DNA of 64,000 bases, taken from assembly GCA_964580215.1 (NCBI GenBank), contig CAZOJT010000010.1:1-64000 (forward strand), read 5' to 3'. Positions 9,967 through 18,973 of the stretch are shown here, piece by piece. The notes below the pieces were generated by a model. That model ran no database searches. It was not told the DNA's origin and saw only the letters and a list, made by a program, of their open reading frames with translations. The position numbers and the translations under genes are program-made. The first letter of the stretch is position 1; each line of letters opens with the position of its first letter. The DNA comes from SM23-73-3 sp964580215. GTDB lineage: Bacteria > Zixibacteria > MSB-5A5 > SM1-73.

Positions 9967-10848
9967 ATGGAAGGAAATACACTTCGGCTGATAAACCAAT
10001 TCATGATTGCCCTCTCGTACTTGTTGTGGCCTATATTGGTTCTAGTCGTAATTTTGATGTTTAGGAAACAGTTGATTGACATTTTGGGGAGGCTCAGGAG
10101 GGGAAGACTCTTGGGCCAAGAGCTAGAACTAAGCGACCGAATTGATCAATTCCAGATGAGTGTCAAAGGAGCTGTCGAAGAAATCCCGGAGAGAATAGAG
10201 CAGCAAACATCGAAAACCAATGATGTTGACGTAATTGAGGCGTCTGCAAAGGACCCGAAAATTGGCATTTTGATCTTGTCCAGCGAAATTGAAAAAGAGA
10301 TGAGAACACTGCTCGGATCGCTGGGATGGCTAGCCGACAAAAACTACAGATCCATTCACGAAGGATTTGAAACACTGAGCCAGAAACGCTTGCTGCCTGA
10401 ACACACTATGGGTTCAGTAAGAATCTTCTGGCAACTGAGAAATGAGATAGTCCACGGGAAAGTCGTCGATAGCGAGAGCCACGTAATTCGAGTCCTCGAT
10501 ATAGGGATGACCCTGCTAAGGACTCTAAGGGCAATTCCCCGTGAGACATATATCGTTCATCATCCTGGAGTTGATCTGTTTTCTGACCCTGACTGTACAA
10601 CGAAAATCCAAGGCGTCAAAGGACTAATACTGGAGACTATCAGCCCGGGGGGTGTGGAGAAATCATATAGGATTTACCCGACTACGAAAACGGACTACGT
10701 AAAGGGAAGACAGGTTGCCTGGGAATGGAATCTCTCAAAAACGTGGGGTAGAAGTTGGTATATTGATCCTGGCACGAACGAAAAGAAGGCCGCTTGGCGT
10801 AGCGCAGGAGAGTTTGTCGGTCGCCACGCCAATGAATTATGGGATTGA
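9967..10848 (+). CDS. Membrane-anchored protein with DUF4145-like region, function unknown
   Basis: A 293-aa protein with one N-terminal membrane segment (about residues 11-36, FMIALSYLLWPILVLVVILMF), then a charged linker. A helical domain at about 95-185 contains RIFWQLRNEIVHG. That RN-x-xVHG pattern is typical of DUF4145/HEPN-like domains (family resemblance by eye only). The C-terminal about 100 aa (IVHHPGVDLFSDP..., RQVAWEWNLSKTWGRSWY) is not recognised. ATG at 9967 follows TAGGAG at suitable spacing. It lies downstream of the frameshifted gene on the same strand with a 357-base gap, so co-transcription is uncertain. The pair sits alone between core genes and may be acquired. Confidence 0.7.
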   Translation: MEGNTLRLINQFMIALSYLLWPILVLVVILMFRKQLIDILGRLRRGRLLGQELELSDRIDQFQMSVKGAVEEIPERIEQQTSKTNDVDVIEASAKDPKIGILILSSEIEKEMRTLLGSLGWLADKNYRSIHEGFETLSQKRLLPEHTMGSVRIFWQLRNEIVHGKVVDSESHVIRVLDIGMTLLRTLRAIPRETYIVHHPGVDLFSDPDCTTKIQGVKGLILETISPGGVEKSYRIYPTTKTDYVKGRQVAWEWNLSKTWGRSWYIDPGTNEKKAAWRSAGEFVGRHANELWD

Positions 10849-11107
10849 ACGCCAAATCATAGACCACCCTCGCTTCTTGATCCGTGGACCTGTCCGATCG
10901 ATTAAGTTCGTAGAGCGATCACGTTTGCCCACGGAATTTAGGCGGGCCCGCGAACCTCGCCTATGAAGTACCTCCCGTTTCGGGTTGGATGAATCCGACC
11001 CCTACAATGGCGTCCGCCTTTTCCGTTGACATCCCCACTTTGTCAATTTATTATTCAATTGCGCACATTCGTGTGCCGATTAACCTTATGATAGAGGGAT
11101 AATTGCA

Positions 11108-12280
11108 GTGGACATAGAGAGTAAAATCTCCTCCCGTTTGAAACACCTGGGGGAGTATGTTTTCTTTGGCGTGGCCGAAGCCAAAAAGAAGGCACTGGCA
11201 GAAGGAAAAGACATAATTGATCTGGGAGGTGGGAATCCTGATCTGCCGCCACATCCTAAAATTGTGGAGGCACTTAAAAAAGCAGCGGACAATCCGGAAA
11301 ATCACAGGCACCCAATATATGAGGGATTGCCCGGATTAAAACAGGCGGTTGCCCTCTGGATGAAGAAAAGATTTGACCTTGATCTCGATCCGGAATCCGA
11401 GGTTCTGATCCTGATAGGCTCCAAGGAGGGGCTTGCTCATGTAAGCTGGGCATTCATAGACCCAGGAGACTCCGCTCTGGTTCCTGATCCGGCTTACCCG
11501 CCATACAAAAGAAACGTGATGCTGGCGGGCGGGAAACCTGCTCTCATGCCTCTTTTGAAGGAAAACCGGTGGCTTCCGGATTTTGAGAAAATAAAAAAGG
11601 AGGATTTGTCCAAAGCCAAGCTTCTGTTTTTGAATTATCCTAACAATCCCACAGGAGCTGTGGCGGATAGGGAGTTTTTGCAAAGAACGGTTGATTTTGC
11701 TAACGAGAACGAGCTTATCATCTGTCAGGACATGGCTTATTCGGAGATAACGTTTGATGGTGTAAGATCGGAGAGCATATTAACAGTCGACGGGGCAAAA
11801 GAGAACTGTCTGGAGTTTTTCTCTTTTTCCAAAACCTACGGCATGACCGGATGGAGATTGGGCTTTGTGGTAGGGAACAGTAAGTTAATAGATGCACTAA
11901 GACAGGTGGAAGTAAACGTCAACTCCGGCGCTTTTCATGTTTTGCAAAAAGCCGCCGTGGTGGCGCTTTCTCTTGACGAAAAAGATATAGATGAGGTTCG
12001 CCAGACGTATCGACAAAGGAGAGATGTTTTAGTAAAGGGATTGAAAGAGTTAGGCTGGGAGGTGGAAAATCCAAAAGGGAGCATATTTGTCTGGGCAAAA
12101 ATTCCTTATAAGTTGGATTCCAGGAAAATGGCAAATATGCTGATCGAAAAAGCAGGCGTAGTGACCACGCCGGGAGTAGGATTGGGTCCTTCAGGCGAAG
12201 GATACCTGCGGTTTTCGTTGATTGAGGATAAAGAAAGATTGGGAGAAGCTGTTCACAGGGTGAGATTGCTGGAATTGTGA
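11108..12280 (+). CDS. PLP-dependent aminotransferase, LL-diaminopimelate aminotransferase-like
   Basis: A 390-aa class I/II aminotransferase. Visible are DLGGGNPDLPPHPKIVEAL near residue 38, YPNNPTGAVA near 180 (substrate and PLP contacts), DMAYSEITFDG near 210 (PLP-contacting Asp and Tyr), SFSKTYGMTGWRLGF near 240 with the PLP-binding lysine, and RFSLIEDKERL at the C-terminus with the carboxylate-binding arginine. The pattern is closest to the DapL-type group, which makes lysine and peptidoglycan precursor directly from tetrahydrodipicolinate, but other substrates cannot be excluded. The start is GTG at 11108, with AGAGGG about 10 bases upstream. It stands alone, 150 bases before the lipoprotein gene. 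Confidence 0.88.
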   Translation: MDIESKISSRLKHLGEYVFFGVAEAKKKALAEGKDIIDLGGGNPDLPPHPKIVEALKKAADNPENHRHPIYEGLPGLKQAVALWMKKRFDLDLDPESEVLILIGSKEGLAHVSWAFIDPGDSALVPDPAYPPYKRNVMLAGGKPALMPLLKENRWLPDFEKIKKEDLSKAKLLFLNYPNNPTGAVADREFLQRTVDFANENELIICQDMAYSEITFDGVRSESILTVDGAKENCLEFFSFSKTYGMTGWRLGFVVGNSKLIDALRQVEVNVNSGAFHVLQKAAVVALSLDEKDIDEVRQTYRQRRDVLVKGLKELGWEVENPKGSIFVWAKIPYKLDSRKMANMLIEKAGVVTTPGVGLGPSGEGYLRFSLIEDKERLGEAVHRVRLLEL

Positions 12281-12432
12281 GAAACCTCTGAAATGCTATT
12301 GGGATTGGAGGTATTGGAGTGTTCACCTTTAGGTGAACCAAACATAAGTTCGTTCTCTGTCAATAAGTTTCGGGTCAAGCTAAAGCTTGACACTCCAGGA
12401 AAGGCTTTTTTTGTAATCATGGAGGGCTTAAG

Positions 12433-13185
12433 ATGAAACATTTCACAGTTATGAAAATTGGATTGGTTATCTTTTTGTGCATTATGCTGTCTTTCTCCTG
12501 CGGAGGAAAGGTGACCACCCGCACCCCTCCAAGCGAATATAAATTCACCATCAACGGAGTGGTGGTCAAAGATCTGAACCTGGGCAAGGATATTGCATAT
12601 TTTGCCATTCTGCGGGATGGCAATCCCTTCGACGGAGCAGTGGTGAAGGTGGACACCGATACTTTGGTAAATCAGGGAAACGGCAATTACTACTTGGACG
12701 GATATCCGCTCTTTAGTTTTGGAGATAACGTCTCCATCCATATCTCATCTGCTGATGACGACTTCAATCTGAGCACTTCAGTATTAATGCCCGGCTCATT
12801 CCAGATTACCGATATAAATCTTCCTACGATCACCAGTGCGCAGGCAGATCAAGTTGTAGTTTACTTCAGTCCGTCGTCCGGGGCCTCGGGCTATTTCAAA
12901 AGCATAGTGAAACCTAATAGAGATGACGGATATACGTCACTGATTCCAGGAACTGAGATCGGACAAACTGGCATTGATGCTAATGCCTTTTATGATGGAC
13001 TGACTTTTGTAACAGGGTCTTACCAGGTGTTCTTGGTTTCCTATCGAGCCAGTTTCGTGTACTATTCAGGCATGGAGTTTTACCTCCCGGCGGGGCTTCC
13101 CAGCGGCAACATTTCGGGCGCAAACGGAACCATCGGCGCAGGAGTGGTTGCACCCTCCGCTTCAATAGAAGCTGTTTCCGAGTAA
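12433..13185 (+). CDS. Lipoprotein of unknown function
   Basis: A 250-aa protein with a lipoprotein signal peptide: basic start, hydrophobic core, and lipobox LSFSC with the cysteine near residue 24. The mature part is rich in beta-strand-like patterns (FTINGVVVKDLNLGKDIAYFAIL, AVVKVDTDTL) and looks like stacked Ig- or carbohydrate-module-like domains. No known motif was recognised. ATG is preceded by GGAGG at good spacing. It is likely transcribed alone or with the aminotransferase gene 152 bases upstream. Confidence 0.8.
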   Translation: MKHFTVMKIGLVIFLCIMLSFSCGGKVTTRTPPSEYKFTINGVVVKDLNLGKDIAYFAILRDGNPFDGAVVKVDTDTLVNQGNGNYYLDGYPLFSFGDNVSIHISSADDDFNLSTSVLMPGSFQITDINLPTITSAQADQVVVYFSPSSGASGYFKSIVKPNRDDGYTSLIPGTEIGQTGIDANAFYDGLTFVTGSYQVFLVSYRASFVYYSGMEFYLPAGLPSGNISGANGTIGAGVVAPSASIEAVSE

Positions 13186-13320
13186 TAGATCAAAAACTCC
13201 TTCAATCCGCAACATCAATTTAGATCGGAGATTAAGGAAACACATGTTACGTGCATCTTTTATTGGAGAACAAACGTATTAGCAACTGAGTGTATAGAGG
13301 GAAGCTAAGGAGAAAAGAAT

Positions 13321-13656
13321 ATGCCGTTTTGTCCTAATTGTCGTTTCGAATACAAAGAGGGTACGGAGAAATGCCCGGATTGTGGCGCTCCTTTGGTCGA
13401 TAAACTGCCGGAGGAGAAGCCTCCTCAAAGCCCGAATTTTGTCCCCTTAAGAAATCTGCCTTCCCGTCTGTACGCCCAGATGCTGAAGGAGGCATTGAAA
13501 AATGAAGGGATAACTTCCATGATAAAGGGGGATGAAGGTATCCCTCTTAGGACTACAACCATCCACATCCCTGTTTCGACGATAACCATTTGGGTCCCAG
13601 AGAAAGATGTGGAAAAGGCCGGAGAGATAGCAGACCAGATGCTGGATCATATCTGA
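13321..13656 (+). CDS. Zinc-ribbon/DUF2007 small protein, copy 1
   Basis: A 111-aa protein. An N-terminal zinc ribbon (CPNC at 4-7 and CPDC at 18-21) is followed by a DUF2007-type domain (YAQMLKEALKNEGI...TIWVPEKDVEKAGEIADQML). DUF2007 proteins are described as putative signal-transducing proteins without a settled role. A strong AAGGAG precedes the ATG. It is a tandem paralogue of the next gene, with matching length and the same ending (EIADQMLDHI), so a recent duplication is likely. Confidence 0.85.
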   Translation: MPFCPNCRFEYKEGTEKCPDCGAPLVDKLPEEKPPQSPNFVPLRNLPSRLYAQMLKEALKNEGITSMIKGDEGIPLRTTTIHIPVSTITIWVPEKDVEKAGEIADQMLDHI

Positions 13657-13722
13657 TAGCCAAAAGTTAAGAGCAAAGAGTTAAGAGCTAACACCTTAAA
13701 CCTTAAACCTTACACCTAAAAC

Positions 13723-14058
13723 ATGCCCTTCTGTCCTAATTGCCGGTATGAATACAAAGAGGGGGTATGGAAATGCCCGGAGTGTGGTACTCCTTTGGTA
13801 GATAAACTGGAAGAGGAAGAATCTACTCAAGGCATAAACTATGTCCCCCTAAGAAGTCTTCCCTCCCGCATGTATGCGGAGATGCTCCAACAGGCATTGA
13901 AAAAAGAAGGAATTCCATCCATAATAAAGAGTGATGATATTGCCATCACTTTTGGAAGCTATGGCACTACCTCTGCCGTGCCAGTGACCATCTGGGTGCC
14001 AAAAGAGGATGTGAAAAAAAGCGAAGAGATAGCAGACCAGATGCTGGATCACATCTGA
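13723..14058 (+). CDS. Zinc-ribbon/DUF2007 small protein, copy 2
   Basis: A 111-aa paralogue of the preceding gene. It has the same four cysteines (CPNC, CPEC), the same linker start (GTPLVDKL) and the same C-terminal motif, but it differs in the middle (SDDIAITFGSYGTTSAVPVTIW). The 66-base spacer contains heptamer-like repeats (CCTTAAACCTTAAACC) and no clear ribosome binding site, so translation may depend on the upstream copy. The two proteins could bind zinc and pair with each other (inference). Confidence 0.83.
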   Translation: MPFCPNCRYEYKEGVWKCPECGTPLVDKLEEEESTQGINYVPLRSLPSRMYAEMLQQALKKEGIPSIIKSDDIAITFGSYGTTSAVPVTIWVPKEDVKKSEEIADQMLDHI

Positions 14059-14446
14059 TTCCAATATACACTCTCCAGTCTGATAACCGTAGATCAGTTG
14101 AGTCAAAAATACCTCCGTTATGGAAACCTAAAGGTTTCCGCTACATTTGATTTTGAAACCATTGTCAGGAAACCCGAAGTGTCAGGACCATCTCAAGATC
14201 CTTTATGAAAAAGTCCCAGGCACACAAAAATTGTCACACTTGTAGGGCGGACCTCTGCGTCCGCCCTATTTTTTCAGCCTGAATCTTTTTAAGAATCGAG
14301 TCGAATGTTTTTTTAGTGTGCAAACTGAGCTTATTAAAACGTGCTTTTTCTAAACTCTCGTGTCTCATCTTCACGCTTCACGGAAAAATAGTAATTTTTA
14401 CCTCTAAGATGTCGATAAATTGAAAGAACGTCTCCGTGGGGGTAGT
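14059..14446. other. Intergenic region with a terminator-like hairpin
   Basis: This stretch lies downstream of the DUF2007 pair. It contains the hairpin annotated separately at 14243-14274 and otherwise no gene. A ribosome-binding-like GGGGG precedes the next start codon at 14447. Confidence 0.5.
14243..14274 (+). terminator. Rho-independent-type terminator
   Basis: Stem TAGGGCGGA / TCCGCCCTA (9 bp, 8-base loop) is followed by six T. It lies 185 bases downstream of the second DUF2007 gene. The same 'TAGGGCGGA..GTCCGCCCTA' shape is common as a dispersed repeat, so it may be a repeat serving as a terminator. Confidence 0.6.
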
Positions 14447-16225
14447 ATGCCCGAACTTGATTTTGAAACCGAATTTGAAGAGCTTAATTTAGTTGAGCTG
14501 GAATCAGTCAAGAGACTTGTTCAACTTTTGAGCAATACCCTTAAGAGCCGGTTAATTTACCCCAGCAACAATCCCATTCCCAAGGAGTTCAAAAGGAAGC
14601 TTTACCTGAGCTTAACCGAGTTTTTGAATTCCTACGATGAATTGAAGCTGGAGATCGAGTCCTCACAAATTTCCTTTCAGGGAAAAACCGTGTATGAAGA
14701 TGGTGAGAGGGAAGAGGGAGTAGCTTATGTTCTGCATAAGGATGGGATCAGAGAGCTTGACTTTCTCAAAGGATTGGATCAACAAGAGATCGAGGATTTC
14801 GTTGAGGTGATGGAGGCTTGCTTGAAATCCAAAGACTTAGAAGAAGACCTGGTGACCATGTTGTGGGAGAAGGATCTCAATCATATTAAATATCTGGTGG
14901 TGGATGATCTTTTGGATGTGGATGTTCCCTCTGCTGAGGAAATCCCGGACGATTGGGATTTTAATCGACTTTTCTACTCAGAGATAGCCCTTACCGATCA
15001 AGGCACCTCTTCTGATGCGGCAAATCGCCCGGATTTGACCCATAAAGACAGACAGGAACAAACCAAAAAGCTTTTGGAGAAACTGAAGGAATTCTCGCCT
15101 GAAGAGATCGACAGCATCCAACAGCTTCTGGAGATGGATAATCGGTACAAGTCTTTGGATGAGTTTTTCGACATACTAACTGATATCTTAATCACCGAAA
15201 AAGATTTTTCTGAGTTCAGCCAGATGATGGAGACCATGGAGAGGATTTTAGGCACACTTATCAGCATGGCTGATTTCCACTCTGCGTCAAAAATCGTGTG
15301 GAGGCTGAAGAGATTTGAGGAGATGATGCAAAAATCCTCCCAACAAACAGACTCCCTTAAAAAGGACAAGGCGGAGAGAACAAGACAGGTGGTGGATCAG
15401 GCAGGAGAAGAGGAGAGCATCAGTAGGATTTCTCAGGTTTTGAATGAAAAGGAGCTCATCGATCTCTCATCTGTTAAAGAATACCTCTTCTCTTTGAACT
15501 GGAACTCCATCTCTCCCATCATTCACATGCTTAGAGAACTTAAAGGCTTTCCGGCTCGCAGGATGGTGTGTGAAGTGTTGACGGAGAAAGGAAAGGATCA
15601 TCCGGAGCTTCTGGAAGAGGGCTTATTTGATCAACGCTGGTATGTGGTGCGAAATATGGTCTCCGTGCTGGGGGTAATCGGCTCTGAAAAAGGAGTGAAA
15701 TTTTTAAAGCAGATCATCCATCACCCGGATCTGAGGGTGAGAAGGGAGGTTGTCACCTCGCTTTTCAAAATCCCCGGATCCGAAGCAGGAGTCCTTCTAT
15801 TTTCATTTTTAGAAGATGAGGACAAAAGGATTCGCATCTTAGCTTCTCGTGGGCTGGCACAGAGAAAGGAAAAGGAAGCTTTACCCGCGTTGGTGACCAT
15901 ATTGAAAAACGATCAGTTTAGAGATAAATCCCCGGAGGAAAAAAAGAGTATGCTGGAGTCCTTCGCTACCGTCGCCGAAGGTGAGGCTATCACCTTTCTG
16001 GTGAAGATGGTCAACAAACGAAGCTGGCTGAAAAGAGATAAACATAATGAGACCCGCATCTTCGCCATCGGGGCGCTAAGTTTGATCGATGCTCCTGAGG
16101 CGAAGGAAGCCTTACATCAACTCAGCAAAAAGAGAAACAAAGCTATCCGGCAAGCCTGCCAGCATGCCTTAAATCGGATCAACTACCGCCGGATAAGGAG
16201 GGGTGAACGAACTAAAGTTACCTGA
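14447..16225 (+). CDS. HEAT-repeat protein with N-terminal domain resembling that of the next gene
   Basis: A protein of 592 aa from ATG 14447. An upstream TTG at 14420 is in frame but lacks a ribosome site, while GGGGGT precedes the ATG. The N-terminal about 140 residues (SVKRLVQLLSNTLKSRLIYP, ELKLEIESSQISFQGKTVY, GLDQQEIEDFVEVMEACL) match in layout the start of the HD-GYP protein encoded 29 bases downstream. The middle is acidic and helical. From about residue 340 to 580 there are HEAT-like repeats (VRNMVSVLGVIGSEKGVKFL, LRVRREVVTSLFKIPG). The pair is probably one operon and one pathway, with this protein as scaffold or partner (inference). Confidence 0.78.
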   Translation: MPELDFETEFEELNLVELESVKRLVQLLSNTLKSRLIYPSNNPIPKEFKRKLYLSLTEFLNSYDELKLEIESSQISFQGKTVYEDGEREEGVAYVLHKDGIRELDFLKGLDQQEIEDFVEVMEACLKSKDLEEDLVTMLWEKDLNHIKYLVVDDLLDVDVPSAEEIPDDWDFNRLFYSEIALTDQGTSSDAANRPDLTHKDRQEQTKKLLEKLKEFSPEEIDSIQQLLEMDNRYKSLDEFFDILTDILITEKDFSEFSQMMETMERILGTLISMADFHSASKIVWRLKRFEEMMQKSSQQTDSLKKDKAERTRQVVDQAGEEESISRISQVLNEKELIDLSSVKEYLFSLNWNSISPIIHMLRELKGFPARRMVCEVLTEKGKDHPELLEEGLFDQRWYVVRNMVSVLGVIGSEKGVKFLKQIIHHPDLRVRREVVTSLFKIPGSEAGVLLFSFLEDEDKRIRILASRGLAQRKEKEALPALVTILKNDQFRDKSPEEKKSMLESFATVAEGEAITFLVKMVNKRSWLKRDKHNETRIFAIGALSLIDAPEAKEALHQLSKKRNKAIRQACQHALNRINYRRIRRGERTKVT

Positions 16226-16254
16226 TCTTAAAGTTTTTTTACCAAGGAGATAAT

Positions 16255-17721
16255 TTGATCTCAGAAAGCCCAGCCAAGACAAAAGAGAAAGAAGGGACCA
16301 AACTTCAAAAGCTCTATCTTCTGGAGCAGGGAAAGAGTCTGGTTTATCAACTGTATGTCTCCATCCGGACCGCCCAGATATATGATAGATCAAATTCGGT
16401 ATATGTAAGACAGGGTGAAAACCTATTCGGGCTGGTCAAAGCCCTGCTGGAAAAGGAACAGGAGATATTTGTCAAATCGAAAGAGGGTTATCTGTTTTTG
16501 AATGAGACCAGATTGAAATTCTCCTTTAACGGATACATCTCCAGCAAATTCTTTATGGAAACCTTCAGGAAGTTGCAATTTGAGAGCCTGATTATCAACT
16601 CGACATTGACCCCGGAGGAGTTGGATGAATTTGTGTTCATTCTGGCACATGCGGATACCGAATGTGAGGACCCCTTCGAGAGCTTGCAGAAGAGAATCCT
16701 TTCCTCGAGCATCCAGCACATCCGGATAGAAAAGTTAGCCTCGGAATGGGATGTGGGGGATGAGTCCTTGCCGGAGAATCAAAAAAAGCTGGCTAAGAAG
16801 AGATTCTTTAAAACCCTTTCGGTGGCTCAGGAGATGATGGAGTCGGCGAAAGCCGGACGAAGTATGAATACAGTAAAAAACAAAAGGGCGATCCAGTTTT
16901 TAATAGATCAACTCATCAAGAATGAGACTAATTTGATGAGCTTGACCGCCATCAAAAGCTTCGATGAATATACCTTTGCTCACTCGGTGAATGTCTGTAT
17001 CCTCTCGGTCTCATTGGGTGCCAGATTGGGGCTTTCCAAAAGAAAATTAAGCGAGTTGGGCTTTGCCGCCTTATTTCATGACGTGGGTAAGGTGAAACTA
17101 CCTCTGAGCATTCTTAACAAACAGGGGGAGTTAAATGAGCAGGAATGGGAGGTGATCAAAAAGCACCCCATGATGGGGGTGAAGACCCTTCTTTCCAAAC
17201 GCAGCCTGGATAGATTTTCCATCCGAGCCATGGTGGTGTCTTTTGAACATCATCTTAAGCTGGATCTTTCCGGCTATCCCCAGGTGAGCTTCAAAAAGGA
17301 TATTAATTTATACACCCGTATCGTGACCATCGCCGATGTATATGATTCCATGACATCCGGTCGGGTGTATATCAGGACTCCATTCACTCCAGATGAGGCT
17401 TTAAGGAAGATGCTGGAGAAGGAAGGGAAGAGTTTCGATCCGGTGCTTTTAAAGGTTTTCATAAACATGCTGGGCATCTATCCGGCTGGCTCGGTGGTGC
17501 TCTTAGATACCGGAGAGGTGGGAGTGGTGATGAAAGCCAATCCCACTGAACTTTCCCGCCCGGAGGTGGCAATTATCGCGGGCAAGACCGGCAAAAAGGA
17601 CAAAATAGAAACTGTGGACTTAACCAAAATCGATGAAAAGACTGGAAAACATAAACGAACCATTCTGAAAACGATCGATCCCCGCCAGTACAAGTTGGAC
17701 ATCGCCAGATACATTTATTGA
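16255..17721 (+). CDS. HD-GYP domain protein (putative cyclic di-GMP phosphodiesterase)
   Basis: A 488-aa protein. The N-terminal about 150 residues resemble the start of the HEAT protein upstream. The HD-GYP domain at about 220-410 shows HSVNVCILS, LFHDVGKVKLP (residue ~273), KKHPMMGVKTL, FEHHLKLDLSGYP (~331) and TIADVYDSMTS. The usual HH..DG.GYP is present as HHLKLDLSGYP, so one residue of the metal/substrate loop differs from the common form. HD-GYP proteins usually cleave cyclic di-GMP; activity here is inferred. TTG at 16255 with AAGGAG six bases upstream is a convincing start. Confidence 0.88.
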   Translation: MISESPAKTKEKEGTKLQKLYLLEQGKSLVYQLYVSIRTAQIYDRSNSVYVRQGENLFGLVKALLEKEQEIFVKSKEGYLFLNETRLKFSFNGYISSKFFMETFRKLQFESLIINSTLTPEELDEFVFILAHADTECEDPFESLQKRILSSSIQHIRIEKLASEWDVGDESLPENQKKLAKKRFFKTLSVAQEMMESAKAGRSMNTVKNKRAIQFLIDQLIKNETNLMSLTAIKSFDEYTFAHSVNVCILSVSLGARLGLSKRKLSELGFAALFHDVGKVKLPLSILNKQGELNEQEWEVIKKHPMMGVKTLLSKRSLDRFSIRAMVVSFEHHLKLDLSGYPQVSFKKDINLYTRIVTIADVYDSMTSGRVYIRTPFTPDEALRKMLEKEGKSFDPVLLKVFINMLGIYPAGSVVLLDTGEVGVVMKANPTELSRPEVAIIAGKTGKKDKIETVDLTKIDEKTGKHKRTILKTIDPRQYKLDIARYIY

Positions 17722-17757
17722 GACTTGAGACTGAGATTTGAGATGGGAGAGTTGTTG

Positions 17758-18300
17758 CTAAAGTTGAATAGAAAATACGATCCTTATGTTGTTCCCACCA
17801 TCGGTTTCAGGGATGAGACTAATTGACAGATCTTTTACTTTTTCTTTATCGAAATTATATAGATGTGCATCCACGTAAGCATCGAACATGCTCAAAAAGA
17901 CAATCCCGGCGGTTATCCATAAAAATAGATTTCGTCTGTCCTCATAGAACTCGAACTGCTCAAATTCCCAGTATCGGTCCGGATAATCGGGATTCTGGAA
18001 ATTCTTCTTGTGTGTATTCATCCGACTCCATTCGATAGCGGCTAAGGTGATAAAGGTTGTCTCCGCCCCGAACACCACTAAGCTCTTGAAGTATTTTTTG
18101 TTGTAGAACTGTCCCCATCCTGGAAAGGCGACTGATCTTAAAAGCGCACCCATGGGAGATTTTCTCTCTAATAAGGTATCCAGCTGGGAAATCTTTGTTA
18201 TGATGGCCGAATCCTGCTCTGTCTGCCCAAGACTTTGAGTTTCAAGAATGAATGCAAACAGGCACAAGGTTAAAGGCAAAAAAATAAAATGTTTCTTCAT
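17758..18300 (-). CDS. DUF5683-type membrane protein
   Basis: A 180-aa protein with a signal peptide (about residues 1-25). It carries the family motif SPMGALLRSVAFPGWGQFYNKKYFKSL at about 49-75, where PGWGQFYNKKYFK is the hallmark. Two hydrophobic segments follow (SLVVFGAETTFITLAAIEW and LFLWITAGIVFLSMFDAYVDAH). DUF5683 proteins are common in the Bacteroidetes/FCB group and have no assigned role. The C-terminus ends IVFSIQL, a beta-strand-like ending compatible with outer-membrane insertion (inference). It is convergent with the HD-GYP gene. Confidence 0.8.
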   Translation of the reverse strand: MKKHFIFLPLTLCLFAFILETQSLGQTEQDSAIITKISQLDTLLERKSPMGALLRSVAFPGWGQFYNKKYFKSLVVFGAETTFITLAAIEWSRMNTHKKNFQNPDYPDRYWEFEQFEFYEDRRNLFLWITAGIVFLSMFDAYVDAHLYNFDKEKVKDLSISLIPETDGGNNIRIVFSIQL

Positions 18301-18626
18301 TCCTCTTATACCCTCAAAAAATCAAAAGCTTCGTCTATCAAAACATCGGCCAAGATAAAAGTCATCCTGAGAAAATACAAGAATTTTCTTGACCATTAAA
18401 ATTCTGTAGACTTATATTGATATTCCACTCCCCGAGGGATGTTATCCCAAACGAGCACCCGTACGGGTGGGGGTCTCCGTCATCCCGAGGAAGAAAACGG
18501 GGATGATAATCCGCCCAGACAGGCGAGCAGACGCTCCCATCTGAGGGCGTCCGCCCGAAGGATCCGTAGGACAATCCCCTTTGAGCCAAATTGTCGATCG
18601 ACCCACAATTTTTTCAAACCAGTGGT

Positions 18627-18662
18627 GTAGATCATGCATCCCCCGAAGGGGGTGCTTGACAA
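18627..18662 (-). repeat. Nested palindrome, GTCAAGCA..TGCATGA family, copy 3
   Basis: Read on the minus strand it is TTGTCAAGCA, then the inner hairpin CCCCCTTCGGGGG, then ATGCATGATCTAC. Copies at 19872-19920 and 51610-51660 share the outer flanks but have other inner hairpins. Confidence 0.65.
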
Positions 18663-18710
18663 TAAAAGACATCGACAAAACTTTGCTATTGTCAAGCTAC
18701 AATTATTTGA

Positions 18711-18742
18711 AACCAGAACCTAACTTAAGTTAGGTTCTGGTT
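18711..18742. repeat. 32-bp perfect palindrome, copy 1 of 3, followed by T run
   Basis: Half-site AACCAGAACCTAACTT followed by its exact reverse complement. The palindrome is followed by TTTT, so it could also end transcription. The same palindrome occurs at 43861-43892 (perfect) and 59635-59662 (one mismatch). Confidence 0.85.
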
Positions 18743-18973
18743 TTTTGCAATTTCGGTCTTATATAAGCAAAAGGCTTTCCGAAATAATAAAGCTGATTGT
18801 TTTTAAGAAACCTTCAGGTCAGGCTGAAGTCGTAGATCCCGCCGAGGCGGGGCCTGACACTCCAGCATAACCTCCTCATAGTTGGTTCTCCAGATAGATT
18901 GACAAAATTTCTTGACTAATTGTAGATATTAGAGATATATATAGGTGAAGGATTTATCCTTAGGGAGGAAAAA

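Larger units (their letters stand above)
18301..18973. other. Divergent intergenic region, repeat-rich
   Basis: It lies between the divergent DUF5683 and sirtuin genes. It holds a nested repeat at 18627-18662, a 32-base perfect palindrome at 18711-18742, a CCCGCCGAGGCGGG hairpin near 18839, and a promoter-like TTGACT-N17-ATATAT ahead of the sirtuin gene. No gene is supported. Confidence 0.55.
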
